DNA of 64,000 nt from PMP191F sp047602185 (lineage in GTDB: Bacteria; Bacteroidota; Bacteroidia; Chitinophagales; Chitinophagaceae), in NCBI GenBank assembly GCA_047602185.1, contig JASGHY010000001.1, forward strand, positions 4,092,001 to 4,156,000. Reading direction: 5' to 3'. A model generated the notes under the pieces. The model did not search any database and was not told the DNA's origin. It saw only the letters and a list, made by a program, of their open reading frames with translations. A program made the translations under genes and the position numbers. The stretch's first letter is position 1; every line of letters starts with the position of its first letter. Shown here piece by piece: positions 1 to 10,403 of this stretch.

Positions 1-2
1 CG

Positions 3-899
3 CTGGATGGCAAGCCTGTTGAAATACCAACCAAACATGGTGGTTATTCAGAAGGCCCCCTGCTATTTAAAAGGAAAGATATCTATTACTATATATATAC
101 TTTATCAGGACACGGTAATTATGTAAATGGTTATATGATGAGCAGGAAAAGCCCGCTGGGACCATTTGAAGTACCTGAAGGGAAAAACATCTTTATCCAA
201 TCTTCCATCGAAAACAAAGTATGGGGACCGGGGCACGGCAACGTATTCCAGGTACCGGGTACTGATGACTTTATTTTTGTATACCTGGAGTTTGGAGAAG
301 GTGGCACCACAAGACAGGTGTTTGCCAACCGTATGCAGTTTAATGCAGATGGTACCATCGTTCCGGTAACTGTTGACAACAGGGGAGTTGGCTACCTGGC
401 AAAGCCTGTAAAAAAAGCGACCAACCTTGCAACAGGTGCCATCGCTACAGCCTCCAGTGCACGCGATCCCAAAACCGTTTCACAGTCTATTGAAACCAAT
501 CCCAATGCACTTACCAATATAGGCAGTACGTTTAAAGGCCCTACCGTACAAACAGTAACCAGGGAGTTTACTTACACAGCACAGAATGCCATTGACGGAT
601 CAAACGGCACACGTTGGTTTGCCCAAAAAGAAGATACCCAACCCTGGTTTACTCTTGATCTCGGCAAAACAAAGAACATCAGCAGTTGCGAAATGTATTT
701 TGTTTTCCCGGCAATGGGTCATGCATGGAAAATGGAGAGATCAACCGATGGTATTAACTGGGAGCCTTGTGCGGTACAACAGGAAGTTGCCGTTCGTTCG
801 CCACATATAGCTGGTAAAATCGGGAAGGCCCGTTTCCTTCGTTTAACGATTACACAGGGAACAGCAGGCTTATGGGAAATGAAGGTATATGCGAAATGA
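3..899 (+). CDS. Glycoside hydrolase family 43 enzyme with C-terminal discoidin-like module (5' end outside window)
   Basis: The reading frame is open from the window edge, so the catalytic N-terminus is missing; 298 codons are visible. The first ~120 visible residues (GGYSEGPLLFKRKDIYYYIY, then a VWGPGHGNVF segment) have the five-bladed propeller repeats of GH43 enzymes, which cleave arabinosyl or xylosyl side chains and backbones of plant polysaccharides. The EGP segment should hold the catalytic general acid Glu of the family. From about visible residue 135 to the end follows a region with AQNAIDGSNGTRWFA and PWFTLDLGKTKNISSCEMYF, typical of an F5/8 type C (discoidin) carbohydrate-binding module. 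A terminator-like hairpin lies about 145 bp downstream. Family is well supported; the sugar specificity cannot be read from this fragment. Confidence 0.88.
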   Translation: MDGKPVEIPTKHGGYSEGPLLFKRKDIYYYIYTLSGHGNYVNGYMMSRKSPLGPFEVPEGKNIFIQSSIENKVWGPGHGNVFQVPGTDDFIFVYLEFGEGGTTRQVFANRMQFNADGTIVPVTVDNRGVGYLAKPVKKATNLATGAIATASSARDPKTVSQSIETNPNALTNIGSTFKGPTVQTVTREFTYTAQNAIDGSNGTRWFAQKEDTQPWFTLDLGKTKNISSCEMYFVFPAMGHAWKMERSTDGINWEPCAVQQEVAVRSPHIAGKIGKARFLRLTITQGTAGLWEMKVYAK

Positions 900-962
900 T
901 AGGCGTGAATCGTGAGAGGGGAAGTCGTGAAATATCAAATGTGGACTATCAATTCGCATTTG
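900..962 (+). repeat. Short heptad-type repeat stretch
   Basis: Variants of CGTGAAT recur (GCGTGAATCGTGAGA, then GTCGTGAAAT) just after the GH43 stop codon. It is a small member of the degenerate 7-bp repeat family seen in many spacers of this window. Confidence 0.5.
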
Positions 963-1043
963 CAGGTATAAAACCTTTTACTTAACATGGTAAGGATCTT
1001 CCTACATCGAAGCAACAAGTAAGAATAAACTATCTACAAAAAC

Positions 1044-1070
1044 AAAGTCCCGGCAATGTGCCGGGACTTT
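1044..1070. terminator. Rho-independent terminator, probably bidirectional
   Basis: A perfect 12-bp stem (1044-1055 with 1059-1070) around a 3-nt loop has a T-rich exit on the plus strand and a T-rich exit on the minus strand as well. It lies between the converging GH43 gene and the fasciclin gene and can serve both. Confidence 0.75.
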
Positions 1071-1173
1071 TGATATTCTGTGCTTTTTTATTCTGCACTT
1101 CCGCTACTAATCGTTCATCACTTTTCAGAAGACACGCACAGAAATCGCCCCCGTTGCCTGTCTCTTAATATTT

Positions 1174-1728
1174 TTACTGATGCAGTACTACATGATCAAT
1201 TACATGGATAACCCCGTTGCTCTGGTACACATCTTTAATTATAATAGCAGCCACCCCACCTTTTTCATCCTTCAGCAACATTTTATTTTTCTTCATTGTC
1301 ACCACTAATTTTCCGCCCTGTACAGTAGTAAGCTCCGCAGTACCCTTCCCTTCTTTTACCAGGCATTCCAGTTCTTTTGAGTCAAGATTACCAGCTACTA
1401 CATGGTAGGCCAGGATACCAGTTAACACGTCCTTGTTCTCTGGTTTCAGTAAATTATTTACCGTTCCGCCAGGCAGCATATTAAAGGCCTTATTGGTAGG
1501 GGCAAATACAGTAAAAGGACCTGCAGATTGTAATGTTTCGGTCAATCCTGCTGCTTTAACAGCTTCTATCAATACAGTATGATCTTCGGAATTTGAGATA
1601 TTTTGTACAATATTCCTGGAAGGATACATTTCAGCACCTCCTACTGTTATTGTCTTTTCCTGCGCACATAATGTATTTATCCCTGACAGGAAGAACAGTA
1701 ACAATGCACATAACTTCAACCGTTTCAT
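1174..1728 (-). CDS. Secreted fasciclin (FAS1) domain protein
   Basis: A 184-residue protein with a signal peptide (MKRLKLCALLLFFLSG..., cleavage likely after CAQ near residue 22) followed by one FAS1 domain over residues ~45-184. The conserved FAS1 boxes are visible: H1-like FTVFAPTNKAFNML and the C-terminal NGVIHVIDHVVL. FAS1 domains act in adhesion or matrix interaction outside the cytoplasm; the partner here is unknown. It stands alone on the minus strand, ends ~100 bp before the hairpin at 1044-1070, and has its own upstream region of ~170 bp before the next gene. Single-domain FAS1 proteins of this size are common in Bacteroidota. Confidence 0.9.
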   Translation of the reverse strand: MKRLKLCALLLFFLSGINTLCAQEKTITVGGAEMYPSRNIVQNISNSEDHTVLIEAVKAAGLTETLQSAGPFTVFAPTNKAFNMLPGGTVNNLLKPENKDVLTGILAYHVVAGNLDSKELECLVKEGKGTAELTTVQGGKLVVTMKKNKMLLKDEKGGVAAIIIKDVYQSNGVIHVIDHVVLHQ

Positions 1729-1902
1729 ACTAAGTTTTTGTTGTAAAAAGCTCAGTGGTGTTACATGCAGTACTTGTCTCTATTTACGTGCAAAAATCAT
1801 TGTTTGGATTTGGCACCATAAATATTAACAGGTTTATTTAACAAAACTCATGGAAGAAGAAAGGAACGCCCAAACATAAATAACGGTTGTATAAAGGAAG
1901 GT

Positions 1903-4128
1903 TTATTCAACTTCGATTACACTACAGATCTTATTAATATCCACAGCAATATTGTAAATAAAGTTGAACTGGTCTATTACGGGCTTTATTTCTACGAGCA
2001 GCTTGCGGGTATCTGATTGTTGAATACCATCCTTCAATTCCTGCTGGCGCTTTTCCAGCAACTCCGAGGCTTTGGCATTTAAAAGACGAAGTGAATCTTT
2101 TTGCAGTGTGATCTGTGGAGTACCTTCCTGCTCCAGCATAGTGATGCTGTTGGTAAAGCTGGCATACACTTCTTTAATAATTGCATCTATATTCTGTGTG
2201 TGGTGTGATGCCGACTTGGTTTCAATATAGGTTGCCAGGGTAGCAATATGTGAAACCAGCATATGATTCAGTACCACAAATTTGTGCAGCATCTGAATAT
2301 CTTTCTGCTTGCTGCGGGGCTCAGACAACATGCGGTTAAATGCATCAGAAAGATTGGCCAATCCTACTAAAGCAGTTTTACGCGCAATGCTGATATGATT
2401 GCCTGAATCCATCGGCTGCACCGCAAAATTACCGGCCACCAGCGTAAAATAATCCCTGTTCTCGCGCAGTGCATCTGTCATCATGGTCTTTATCTTTTCA
2501 TGCTCCCAGGTAGGCACGAGGAACATGCTGGCAATAAAGGCAATTACTGACCCGATAGCAGTATCAATTAGCCTGTCAACAAGGATAGATTCGAACGTAT
2601 GCGGGTAAAGCAAATGAAAAAACAACAGGAGATAAGGTGTCATTAACAGTACGCTTACAAAATATTGTATGCGCATAAAGCTGTAAGCCCCTGCCATCAG
2701 CAACACCATCATTACCAGCAAAGCTGTTTCATTACGTACAAAATACAGAATGATAATACCAATAGCAATGCCGCTCAATGTACCGATCAGCCTGTCGCGG
2801 TTCCTTTTCCGGGTAAGACTATATGCCGGTTTAAGGATTACAATAATGGTGAGCAGGATCCAGTAACCATGTCCAAAATGAAAGAAGAGCGACATCAGGT
2901 AACCAAATGCCACCGCAATACAAACCCGTAATGAATGCCTGAAAATATTGGATTGTAAACTAAGGTTATCCCAGAATACAACCGGGGTAATATCCTGGTG
3001 TGTGATCAGCTTCTCATAATCCAACTCCTGTATTTTCTTTTTCTTCAGCTTACGATCATAAGTAGTATAATGATGCAGCGTGCGGATACTATCTGCCAGG
3101 TCTTCAATATTGGTAAGAATATGACGCAGTGTAATGAAACCATCAATATTCCCGGCATTGATATGCGCCGAACGAAATGCAACAAAATCCTCCTGCAGGG
3201 ATTTCAGGTGAGTCGAAAACTCCACATGCTCATGTGAAGCCTTCCCGATCTTTACAGCAATACCTATCTCATCCAGTTCATTTGCCAGGTCAAAGATCAA
3301 CGTTCTGTAACGCTCCAATATGCCCGTATCCTTAAAATAAGCATGCAATACGGTATAATCCTGGTAAGAGGTCATTACCCTTTCAAACAGATCGGCAATA
3401 TCAAGATAGATCATTACCAGTACGCGACTGGTATTGGTTGATTCTTTTACTACACTTCTTGTTTTGAATAGCAGCTCACTTACAAGATTTTGCTTTTCCT
3501 GTACAGCCACCTGTTGTTGCAACAGTTCCCGGTAAGTAGCATCATAATCCAGGTCATTACTGTAAAAGGCAGCTCTTGTACGCAGATATTCAGCAGTACC
3601 CTGTATACAATCACCCAATGCCTGCTGGATCAGCTTGTAAGGCCGGAAACTGTACAAGGCAATACTGAACAGCATATACCACACACCTCCGGCAGTAATA
3701 TACAATGCATTCCACAGGATGTTCCAGCCCTCCTGCCGGTGCTCAAGATTAAGCACCATTACCAGCATGGCAGCAATACCTATTGAGCTGGCTCTTGCAC
3801 CATACACTCCCAGCATGGAAAATAAAAAACAGAACCCAACAATTACCACACCCAGCCAGAATGCGTTGTGCGCAGCAATACCAACAGTAAGGGCTACTAT
3901 AAAAATGGCAAGGTTAGAGATCATCATGCCATTGCGGCGGTGAAGAATAGGACCCGCGTTGTCTACAGGACAAACACTCAACGCGCCTATTGACACTACT
4001 ATACCTAATGGAAGATTATCAAAGAGAGAGAAAATAAATGCAGGCATCAGGATACCTATTGTCATACGCACACCTTCGCTCAGGTAATGACTGGTAATAA
4101 AACTCCTGTATGCTCTTATATAATCCAT
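1903..4128 (-). CDS. FUSC-family inner-membrane protein (YccS/YhfK-like)
   Basis: A 741-residue protein with the two-halved architecture of the fusaric-acid-resistance (FUSC) family: a block of ~6 hydrophobic segments at residues ~15-175, a long soluble helical region (~180-390), a second block of membrane segments (~395-510, including ILLTIIVILKPAYSLTRKRNRDRLIGTLSG) and a helical C-terminal tail. The PxYSxTRxRxxxRxxGT stretch is a family hallmark. FUSC members are assumed to be aromatic-acid or small-molecule efflux components, but for the YccS-like branch the substrate is not established. It is monocistronic by position, with ~300 bp upstream lacking any other gene. Confidence 0.87.
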   Translation of the reverse strand: MDYIRAYRSFITSHYLSEGVRMTIGILMPAFIFSLFDNLPLGIVVSIGALSVCPVDNAGPILHRRNGMMISNLAIFIVALTVGIAAHNAFWLGVVIVGFCFLFSMLGVYGARASSIGIAAMLVMVLNLEHRQEGWNILWNALYITAGGVWYMLFSIALYSFRPYKLIQQALGDCIQGTAEYLRTRAAFYSNDLDYDATYRELLQQQVAVQEKQNLVSELLFKTRSVVKESTNTSRVLVMIYLDIADLFERVMTSYQDYTVLHAYFKDTGILERYRTLIFDLANELDEIGIAVKIGKASHEHVEFSTHLKSLQEDFVAFRSAHINAGNIDGFITLRHILTNIEDLADSIRTLHHYTTYDRKLKKKKIQELDYEKLITHQDITPVVFWDNLSLQSNIFRHSLRVCIAVAFGYLMSLFFHFGHGYWILLTIIVILKPAYSLTRKRNRDRLIGTLSGIAIGIIILYFVRNETALLVMMVLLMAGAYSFMRIQYFVSVLLMTPYLLLFFHLLYPHTFESILVDRLIDTAIGSVIAFIASMFLVPTWEHEKIKTMMTDALRENRDYFTLVAGNFAVQPMDSGNHISIARKTALVGLANLSDAFNRMLSEPRSKQKDIQMLHKFVVLNHMLVSHIATLATYIETKSASHHTQNIDAIIKEVYASFTNSITMLEQEGTPQITLQKDSLRLLNAKASELLEKRQQELKDGIQQSDTRKLLVEIKPVIDQFNFIYNIAVDINKICSVIEVE

Positions 4129-4437
4129 TCTTTAAGTTACCTATATTCCTTTAAACTGTATCTCAGCTACCCGGAAGGAATGAAGCCTTTCGTATTATAT
4201 TAACACCCTAATGATGTAAAAGTTATCATTAAAGTACTGAAACACCAATTGTATTACAAAGAAATACAAAGTAGCTGTGAAGATGAATAGTTACCCTAAA
4301 ACAAAAAGTATTTAGCGTAAAAAGTACATCGGTTTATTGCTTTGCCGTGTATTATACACTCCAGGGGTATTGCTCATCGGCAAATAACCTCCTGGTAATA
4401 CAGTAAGCCCTGCAGAGTATGGAAAAATGAAATCAGA
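4129..4437. other. 309-bp spacer without recognisable feature
   Basis: This spacer separates the start of the FUSC gene from the stop of the FkbM-type gene on the same strand. It is AT-rich and should hold the FUSC promoter, but no clear TTG/TAnnTTTG pair or hairpin could be assigned. Confidence 0.4.
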
Positions 4438-5187
4438 TCAGGCGGCGTAAGCCACAAAAAAGTAGTTATAACCTTTATAAAACTGGCCCACAAACTCTTC
4501 GCGTGAAAAAGCGGGATTGCCTTTGAGATAATATTCGATTACAGAGATCTGCAAGCCACAAGCAGTCAGCAGATCAAAGATCTGTTCGGGAGTACTGTTG
4601 TACTCATCCGCCCCACCGGGGCCGCATTCAAACAGCACAATGGGCTTATTGCGTGTAAGCGTGGCTTTGGCACCCTGGAATACGAGGTATTCAGCACCTT
4701 CCACATCAATTTTTATAAGATCGATCTTTACATCAGCCGGAATTACATCATCCAGTTTCATGGTTTGTACGGTCAGTTTTTTAACCGTATAACCGGGCAA
4801 GCTGGCGCGTTCTTTAAAACCACTTACCGCAGGGCGGTTTTCGTAGTAAGAAAATTCTACGCTGGAACCGCTGTTATCGGAGAGTGCATAGTCGAATACC
4901 TGCACTTTTTTTCCAAACTTCTTCTTTAAAAACTTATTGAGATGAGGCAGGGGTTCAAAAGCATAATGCTTACCCTGTGGTGCATATTTGAGGATCTCCT
5001 GTAAAATATGGCCTGCATTAGCACCAATATCAATACAGTTCGAATCTTTCTTCAATTTGGCCTTTAGCAGATCAATTGTCTGAAAATCATACCTATCGCC
5101 ACCCACGCGGAAAACAATATCCGACCACTTGTGCACCCGGTACAGCATTTTTTTAGCTGCTACTTTTAAATAATAATCTACTATCAT
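4438..5187 (-). CDS. FkbM-family methyltransferase
   Basis: A 249-residue SAM-dependent methyltransferase of the FkbM type. The SAM-binding motif I is CIDIGANAGHI (residues ~53-63), followed by the acidic FEP motif (YAFEPLPH) and the family signature DLIKIDVEGAEYLVFQGA around residues ~158-175. FkbM-type enzymes O-methylate sugars or other small molecules and in Bacteroidota often sit near surface-glycan genes; here no glycosyltransferase is adjacent, so the acceptor is unknown. It is transcribed alone on the minus strand, with the SusCD terminator just upstream of it (5275-5302). Confidence 0.88.
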   Translation of the reverse strand: MIVDYYLKVAAKKMLYRVHKWSDIVFRVGGDRYDFQTIDLLKAKLKKDSNCIDIGANAGHILQEILKYAPQGKHYAFEPLPHLNKFLKKKFGKKVQVFDYALSDNSGSSVEFSYYENRPAVSGFKERASLPGYTVKKLTVQTMKLDDVIPADVKIDLIKIDVEGAEYLVFQGAKATLTRNKPIVLFECGPGGADEYNSTPEQIFDLLTACGLQISVIEYYLKGNPAFSREEFVGQFYKGYNYFFVAYAA

Positions 5188-5274
5188 TCGGCATTAAGGC
5201 CCTTTGCAAAAAGCCCCGCGCAAATAAGTACAAATTGCGGAGTATAAAAAATTGGATTTTTAACCGACAGCTAT

Positions 5275-5302
5275 AAAAAAGCCGCCCCAACACCGGGGCG
5301 GC
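5275..5302 (-). terminator. Terminator of the first SusC/SusD operon
   Basis: An 8-bp GC-only stem (5281-5288 with 5295-5302, loop of 6) is followed on the minus strand by a run of six T. It lies ~36 bp after the SusD stop codon. Confidence 0.85.
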
Positions 5303-5338
5303 CTCTGAAGAACGAATGAACGCTTGCTTGTGTATAGC

Positions 5339-6865
5339 TCAGTAACCGGGATTTTGCTTAATACCGGCAGTTTTTACATCCTGTGCAGGAATAGGTAATA
5401 ATTCGTGTTTATTAGGCTTAAACCCAAGAGCCCCCAGTTCCTGTGCAGCTTTACCCCAACGGATCAGGTCAATGTAACGGAAGCCTTCAAAAGCCAGCTC
5501 CAACTGACGCTCGGTTACAATGGCATCAAAAAGGGCTGTTCCGGATGCAGTTACTTCAGGTAATCCGGCACGCAGTCTTACTTTTTTCAGTTCTGCACGT
5601 GAGCGGGTGTCGTTATTAGCTTTATTGTATGCTTCAGCAGCCATCAGTAATACATCTGCATAACGGATCAGGCGGATGTTGGTACCATAGTTCAGCTCAG
5701 GAATTGAACCATTGGCAGAAGTAGTCTGTGAGCTGAAAGTGCCGTATTTACGTTGAAAATACCCCTCATAATCCCAGGCATTGGGCGCTGTCCAGTTACC
5801 ACCTGCTGCTTTTAACTCTGTTTCAGACATCACAGTTTGTTTTCTCCTGTTCACATCGCCTGCCGCAGTATATGCCTGGTATAATTTGGCCTTCGGAGAA
5901 TTAAAGCCCCATCCGCCAATCAATGAATCAGCAGGGGCTTTGGTATAGTAATCACTACGTGGCCCCATCAACTGAATGTGAATATCGCTTTCCGGCTGAC
6001 CACCCCACGGGAAGTTGCCCCAGTCGTACCCTTGTTTTTCTGTGAACTGGATCTCGAAAATAGATTCGATGCCAAACTCACCTGCTTTGGAAAACACATC
6101 CCCTACTGATGCTGCCAGATCATATTGATTGGATGTGATCACTCCATCAAACTGGGTAGCAGCTTCTGTCCATTTTTGCTGATAGAGATATGCCTTACCA
6201 AGAATAGACTGTGCCGCGCCTTTTGACATACGGAATTTATCAGCAGCAGTATAAGCACTTTTTAAAGGCAATGCCGGAATGGCTTCCTGCAGATCCTTTA
6301 CGATCTGTGCATATACATCTTCCTTTTTAGCACGCGCCGTTTTGGTATAATCACTTGCAGGAATATCCTTCAGTACCAATGGCACATCCCCCCACAATGT
6401 TACCAGGTCGAGATAACAATATGCACGGACTGTTTTAGCCTCAGCTATAATTCTTTTGCGCAGATCAGAACCGGGATCAACATTGTTCACCACCTGGTTG
6501 GCCCTGTAAATGGCATAGTAGCAAAGACGCCAGCCACCGGCTACTGATGGGTTGTCTGCATCAAAAGTAAATTTATCCAATGCCTGGTAACCGGGTTGGT
6601 CACCGGGGCCGCTACCTGCTGCATTACTTTCATCAGAAGGTAATGTCTTCAGTAAATACATGCTGGTCCATGCCGTGTTGTAATCAGATTGTAATACATC
6701 GTACACGGCGGTCATGGCCTGCAAGGCATCACCATCTGTTTTATAGAAATCAGAAACGGGATATCTTCCGGGCACATCCTGCTCAAGAAAGCTTTTGGAG
6801 CAGGCGGCAATAATGGTAGTTACTGTTATGATGATAGCCGAATATTGTATGATTATTTTTTTCAT
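5339..6865 (-). CDS. SusD/RagB family outer-membrane glycan-binding lipoprotein
   Basis: A 508-residue lipoprotein: the N-terminus MKKIIIQYSAIIITVTTIIAAC ends in a lipobox with Cys22. The mature part shows the SusD pattern, with an N-terminal SusD-like region (SFLEQDVPGRYPVSDFY..., TPR-like AKTVRAYCYLDLVTLWGDVPL) and the C-terminal RagB/SusD region ending in LAFEGFRYIDLIRWGKA and ...LLPIPAQDV. SusD proteins bind the glycan and form the lid of the SusC channel. It follows the SusC gene with a 17-bp gap and is closed by a terminator. No glycoside hydrolase accompanies this pair, so the substrate cannot be inferred. Confidence 0.95.
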   Translation of the reverse strand: MKKIIIQYSAIIITVTTIIAACSKSFLEQDVPGRYPVSDFYKTDGDALQAMTAVYDVLQSDYNTAWTSMYLLKTLPSDESNAAGSGPGDQPGYQALDKFTFDADNPSVAGGWRLCYYAIYRANQVVNNVDPGSDLRKRIIAEAKTVRAYCYLDLVTLWGDVPLVLKDIPASDYTKTARAKKEDVYAQIVKDLQEAIPALPLKSAYTAADKFRMSKGAAQSILGKAYLYQQKWTEAATQFDGVITSNQYDLAASVGDVFSKAGEFGIESIFEIQFTEKQGYDWGNFPWGGQPESDIHIQLMGPRSDYYTKAPADSLIGGWGFNSPKAKLYQAYTAAGDVNRRKQTVMSETELKAAGGNWTAPNAWDYEGYFQRKYGTFSSQTTSANGSIPELNYGTNIRLIRYADVLLMAAEAYNKANNDTRSRAELKKVRLRAGLPEVTASGTALFDAIVTERQLELAFEGFRYIDLIRWGKAAQELGALGFKPNKHELLPIPAQDVKTAGIKQNPGY

Positions 6866-6882
6866 TGCTGCAATCTTTAAGA

Positions 6883-9800
6883 TTAAAAACTAAATGATAA
6901 GCCTGCCAATATTTTACGTGGAACGGGATATACGCCCCTGTCTATCCCAAGACTGTTGTTATTGTTACTGCCTGCTTCAGGATCAAGACCGGGATAATTG
7001 GTGATCGTAAAGAAATCGTCCAGTGAAACATACAGGCGTGCATTTTTGATCTTAATACGATCAGTCAGTCTTACAGGCAATGTATAACCAACCTGCAACT
7101 GGCGGATACGTGCATAAGAGCCACTGAAGATCATCAGATCACTGTTGTACACAAAATCACTGGAAGTATTGGGAGCAAACCATGAATTAGTACTGTTGGC
7201 ACCAGTCCAGCGTCTGTCGTAGAAGAAAGCAGGTTTATTGGCAGTAGCGCGGTCACCGCGGTTAAAGCCCATCAGCACTTTGTTACCCGCCTGTCCCTGG
7301 ATAAAGAACAACAGGTCAAATCCTTTATACTCAACATTGATGCGTCCACCATATACAAATTTTGGGTGAGGACTTCCGATATTGGTATAGTCAGATGAAG
7401 AGATCACTTTATCATTATTCACGTCCAGTACAATAGGATCACCGGGCTTGGGAGCATAACCGGTGATACCTGTTTTAGCCAGGTAACTATTGATCTCCGT
7501 CTGTGTCTGGAAAATACCTGCAGTTTTGTAACCACTGAAATACCAGATAGGGTATCCCTGCTGGAATACAGTAGCACTCCAACCGGTACCTACTTTTGTG
7601 CCCAAGATCTGGTTTACGTTAGGATTCAGGTACGTTACTTCGTTGTGAATAGTAGTAAGATTGGCAGCTACTTCATATTTAAAGTCACTGTTCTTTTTGC
7701 TGGCATACGATACTTCAAATTCCCATCCCCTGTTCTGTACATCACCGCCGTTTACAAAAGGCAATGTATTACCCACAAACAATGGTGGCGTACCAGGTGT
7801 CAACAGGTCTTTGGTTGTCTTTTTATAATAATCGACCGTTACGTTCAGCGCTCCTTTCAAAAAGCTTACATCTGCTCCGATATCTACCTGCTCACTTGTT
7901 TCCCATTTCAGATCAGGATTAGCGAGATTGGCAGGCGCTGCGCCTACTAACATGTTGCCACTGGCATCAGGATAAAGAATGCCCTGTGTAGTGATAGCAG
8001 AAAGATATTGCCCCAAACCAATGTTGGACAGGCTACCATTTCTACCCCAGCTTGCACGCAGTTTAATATAGTTTGCTATGTTAGACTCATAAAAAGACTC
8101 ATTGGAAATTACCCAGCCGGCAGACACTGAAGGGAATGTTCCCCATTGGTGACCAGGTGCCAGTAATGAAGATCCGTCACGGCGGATAGTAGCATTCAAA
8201 AGGTATTTGCCACCATAATCATATGACAAACGACCATAGTAAGATACCAGCGTATTGGCAGTAGCATTACTACCTACCCTATCCTGTGCATCGGGTTCAA
8301 AATCTGCATAAGCCAGCCTGTCTTCTTCTTTAAACATACCTGATGCGGTGCCATTAAGATAATTCCAGTCGCGTTTCAAGGCAGAAGTACCTGCCAGTAT
8401 AGTAAAGCTGTGCTCTTTAATTGTTTTCTGATAAGTGAGGAAGTTTTCCCATTGCCAGTTAAACCAGTTGTCGTTACGATCAAAAGTGTTGGCAGTGGTG
8501 TTCAAACGTTCAGAAGACCACCAGAAGGTAGGATTCCATCCATGGTTGCGTTGAAATGCAGCATCAATACCAAAACGGGTAGTGAATTTTAAACCTTTCA
8601 ATGGTTCTATATCTGCGTACACATTACCTACGATCTTATTCTGTACAGTCTCAGTATGTGCAATGCTGATCTGTGCCAGCGGATTACCAACTTCACCAAA
8701 AATGTATGGAGAGATCCCGTAATAATAACCATCTGCATTTTTCACCAAAGGATTACCGGCATTCAATGCAGCCTGTGCATGTGCAGGCAGTGCACCGGTA
8801 TAAATTACAGGTGTAAGCGGGTCCATCATCAACGCATTGTTGATAACAGAACCAAACTCAGAATCTTCTGTAATACCTTTCCTGGAGAAATGAGAATATG
8901 ATAACCGCTCACCAACAGTAAGCCATGATTTCACCTTGCTTTCTGTATTTACACGGAATGTATAACGATCAAACTTAGCTTTATCACCTCCTACAATACC
9001 TTGTTGTTTGAAAATAGTTCCGGAAAGCAGGTAAGAGCTTTTTTCAGTACCGCCACTAATGTTCAGTGTGTGTCTTTGCAATGGCGCATTCTGAAAGATC
9101 TCATCAAACCAGTTGGTTCCTTTAATGCTTGCCAGCTGTGTATTATCCGGTAAAGCAGTAGGCACCGGTGTATTAGATGTTTTCAGGTAATCAACGTACT
9201 GCTGAGGATTCATCATTGGCATTATTCTGCCCACAGACTGCCTGCCATACTGCATCGAATAACTGATTTCAGAACCTACACCCTTCTTTCCTGTTTTAGT
9301 AGTGATCAGTACCACACCATTAGCACCCTCAGCACCATAGATGGCGGCAGAAGCTGCATCTTTCAATACTTCCACTGATGCAATCTCCGAAGGATCAAGA
9401 AACTCAATGCCACCAGCACGTACACCGTCCACAATGTATAATGGCTCTGAACTTCCGTTTGAACCCGTACCTCTTATGCGAACGCGCATACCACTACCGG
9501 GAGATCCCGATGCGGGCAACACAGTTACACCGGCAGTTCTACCCTGCAGGGCCTGTTCTATGCGTGTAGATGAAACTGTTGCCAGCTGATCGGCCTTTAC
9601 GGAAGAAATAGCACCTGTTACCAGGCTTTTCTTTTGCTGACCATATCCCACCACAATAATTTCATCGTAAGCATTTACACGAGGCACCAGTGTAATGCTA
9701 ACCGGTGTGCCGCTGCTTACAGATACCTCCTGCGCTTCCATCCCTGCATAACTGAATACCAATACCACGCTTTTTTCAGGACTTTTTACAGTAAATGCTC

Positions 9801-10323
9801 CCTGCTGGTTTGTCATGGTAGCCAGCGAAGTTCCCTTCACCGTAACAGTAACCCCTTCCAGTGGAACATTACCCTTGTCTTTAACGGAACCCGACAGCCG
9901 AAATGTATCAGCATAATAACTCGCACTGTAAGTATTCTGCTCTGCCCCCTTTTCCGGTAGATCCACCCTGGTAAGAACAATATAACTGTACTTAAGCTTT
10001 TGTAATTCAAACTTCACTTCCAGCGGCGTCAGTAATTCCTCCAACACCTGCTCCAGTTTTTTGCGAGTGGCTACCACATCTACCTTACGCGACGAACGTA
10101 TCAATTCAGGGCTGTAGATGAACTTAACCTCTGACATTTTCTCAATTTCTGCGAGCACATTTTTGATACGGCTATTCTTCAGATGTAGTGTAACCTGTTG
10201 GTCCAAAGCATTTTGCCCTTCTATGGGCTTTGCAAATGAACAAAATGCGCCCAGCAATATGGCAAGTTGAACAAGCGAGATTTTCATAATAGCTAAAGCG
10301 ATTGATTGAGTCAATTTTTTCAT
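6883..10323 (-). CDS. SusC/RagA TonB-dependent transporter with STN domain
   Basis: A 1146-residue outer-membrane transporter. Order of parts: signal peptide (1-~36), STN/secretin-TonB N-terminal domain (~42-115) that in such proteins signals to a FecR anti-sigma factor, CarboxypepD-reg-like beta domain (~145-230, LSGSVKDKGNVPLEGVTVTV), plug domain with EPLYIVDGV and LKDAASAAIYGAEGANGVVLITTK, and a C-terminal beta-barrel ending in aromatic GLSFSF. I chose the ATG at 10321-10323; an in-frame TTG three codons earlier is less likely. The upstream FecR and sigma genes (10479-12290) fit trans-envelope regulation of this transporter. Confidence 0.95.
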   Translation of the reverse strand: MKKLTQSIALAIMKISLVQLAILLGAFCSFAKPIEGQNALDQQVTLHLKNSRIKNVLAEIEKMSEVKFIYSPELIRSSRKVDVVATRKKLEQVLEELLTPLEVKFELQKLKYSYIVLTRVDLPEKGAEQNTYSASYYADTFRLSGSVKDKGNVPLEGVTVTVKGTSLATMTNQQGAFTVKSPEKSVVLVFSYAGMEAQEVSVSSGTPVSITLVPRVNAYDEIIVVGYGQQKKSLVTGAISSVKADQLATVSSTRIEQALQGRTAGVTVLPASGSPGSGMRVRIRGTGSNGSSEPLYIVDGVRAGGIEFLDPSEIASVEVLKDAASAAIYGAEGANGVVLITTKTGKKGVGSEISYSMQYGRQSVGRIMPMMNPQQYVDYLKTSNTPVPTALPDNTQLASIKGTNWFDEIFQNAPLQRHTLNISGGTEKSSYLLSGTIFKQQGIVGGDKAKFDRYTFRVNTESKVKSWLTVGERLSYSHFSRKGITEDSEFGSVINNALMMDPLTPVIYTGALPAHAQAALNAGNPLVKNADGYYYGISPYIFGEVGNPLAQISIAHTETVQNKIVGNVYADIEPLKGLKFTTRFGIDAAFQRNHGWNPTFWWSSERLNTTANTFDRNDNWFNWQWENFLTYQKTIKEHSFTILAGTSALKRDWNYLNGTASGMFKEEDRLAYADFEPDAQDRVGSNATANTLVSYYGRLSYDYGGKYLLNATIRRDGSSLLAPGHQWGTFPSVSAGWVISNESFYESNIANYIKLRASWGRNGSLSNIGLGQYLSAITTQGILYPDASGNMLVGAAPANLANPDLKWETSEQVDIGADVSFLKGALNVTVDYYKKTTKDLLTPGTPPLFVGNTLPFVNGGDVQNRGWEFEVSYASKKNSDFKYEVAANLTTIHNEVTYLNPNVNQILGTKVGTGWSATVFQQGYPIWYFSGYKTAGIFQTQTEINSYLAKTGITGYAPKPGDPIVLDVNNDKVISSSDYTNIGSPHPKFVYGGRINVEYKGFDLLFFIQGQAGNKVLMGFNRGDRATANKPAFFYDRRWTGANSTNSWFAPNTSSDFVYNSDLMIFSGSYARIRQLQVGYTLPVRLTDRIKIKNARLYVSLDDFFTITNYPGLDPEAGSNNNNSLGIDRGVYPVPRKILAGLSFSF

Positions 10324-10403
10324 AAATTGCAATAGTTTGAACTGTTAACAAATAGGCAAACCGCCCGATAAAGTCCACACACAGAGCTTTACGGGTATTA
10401 TTG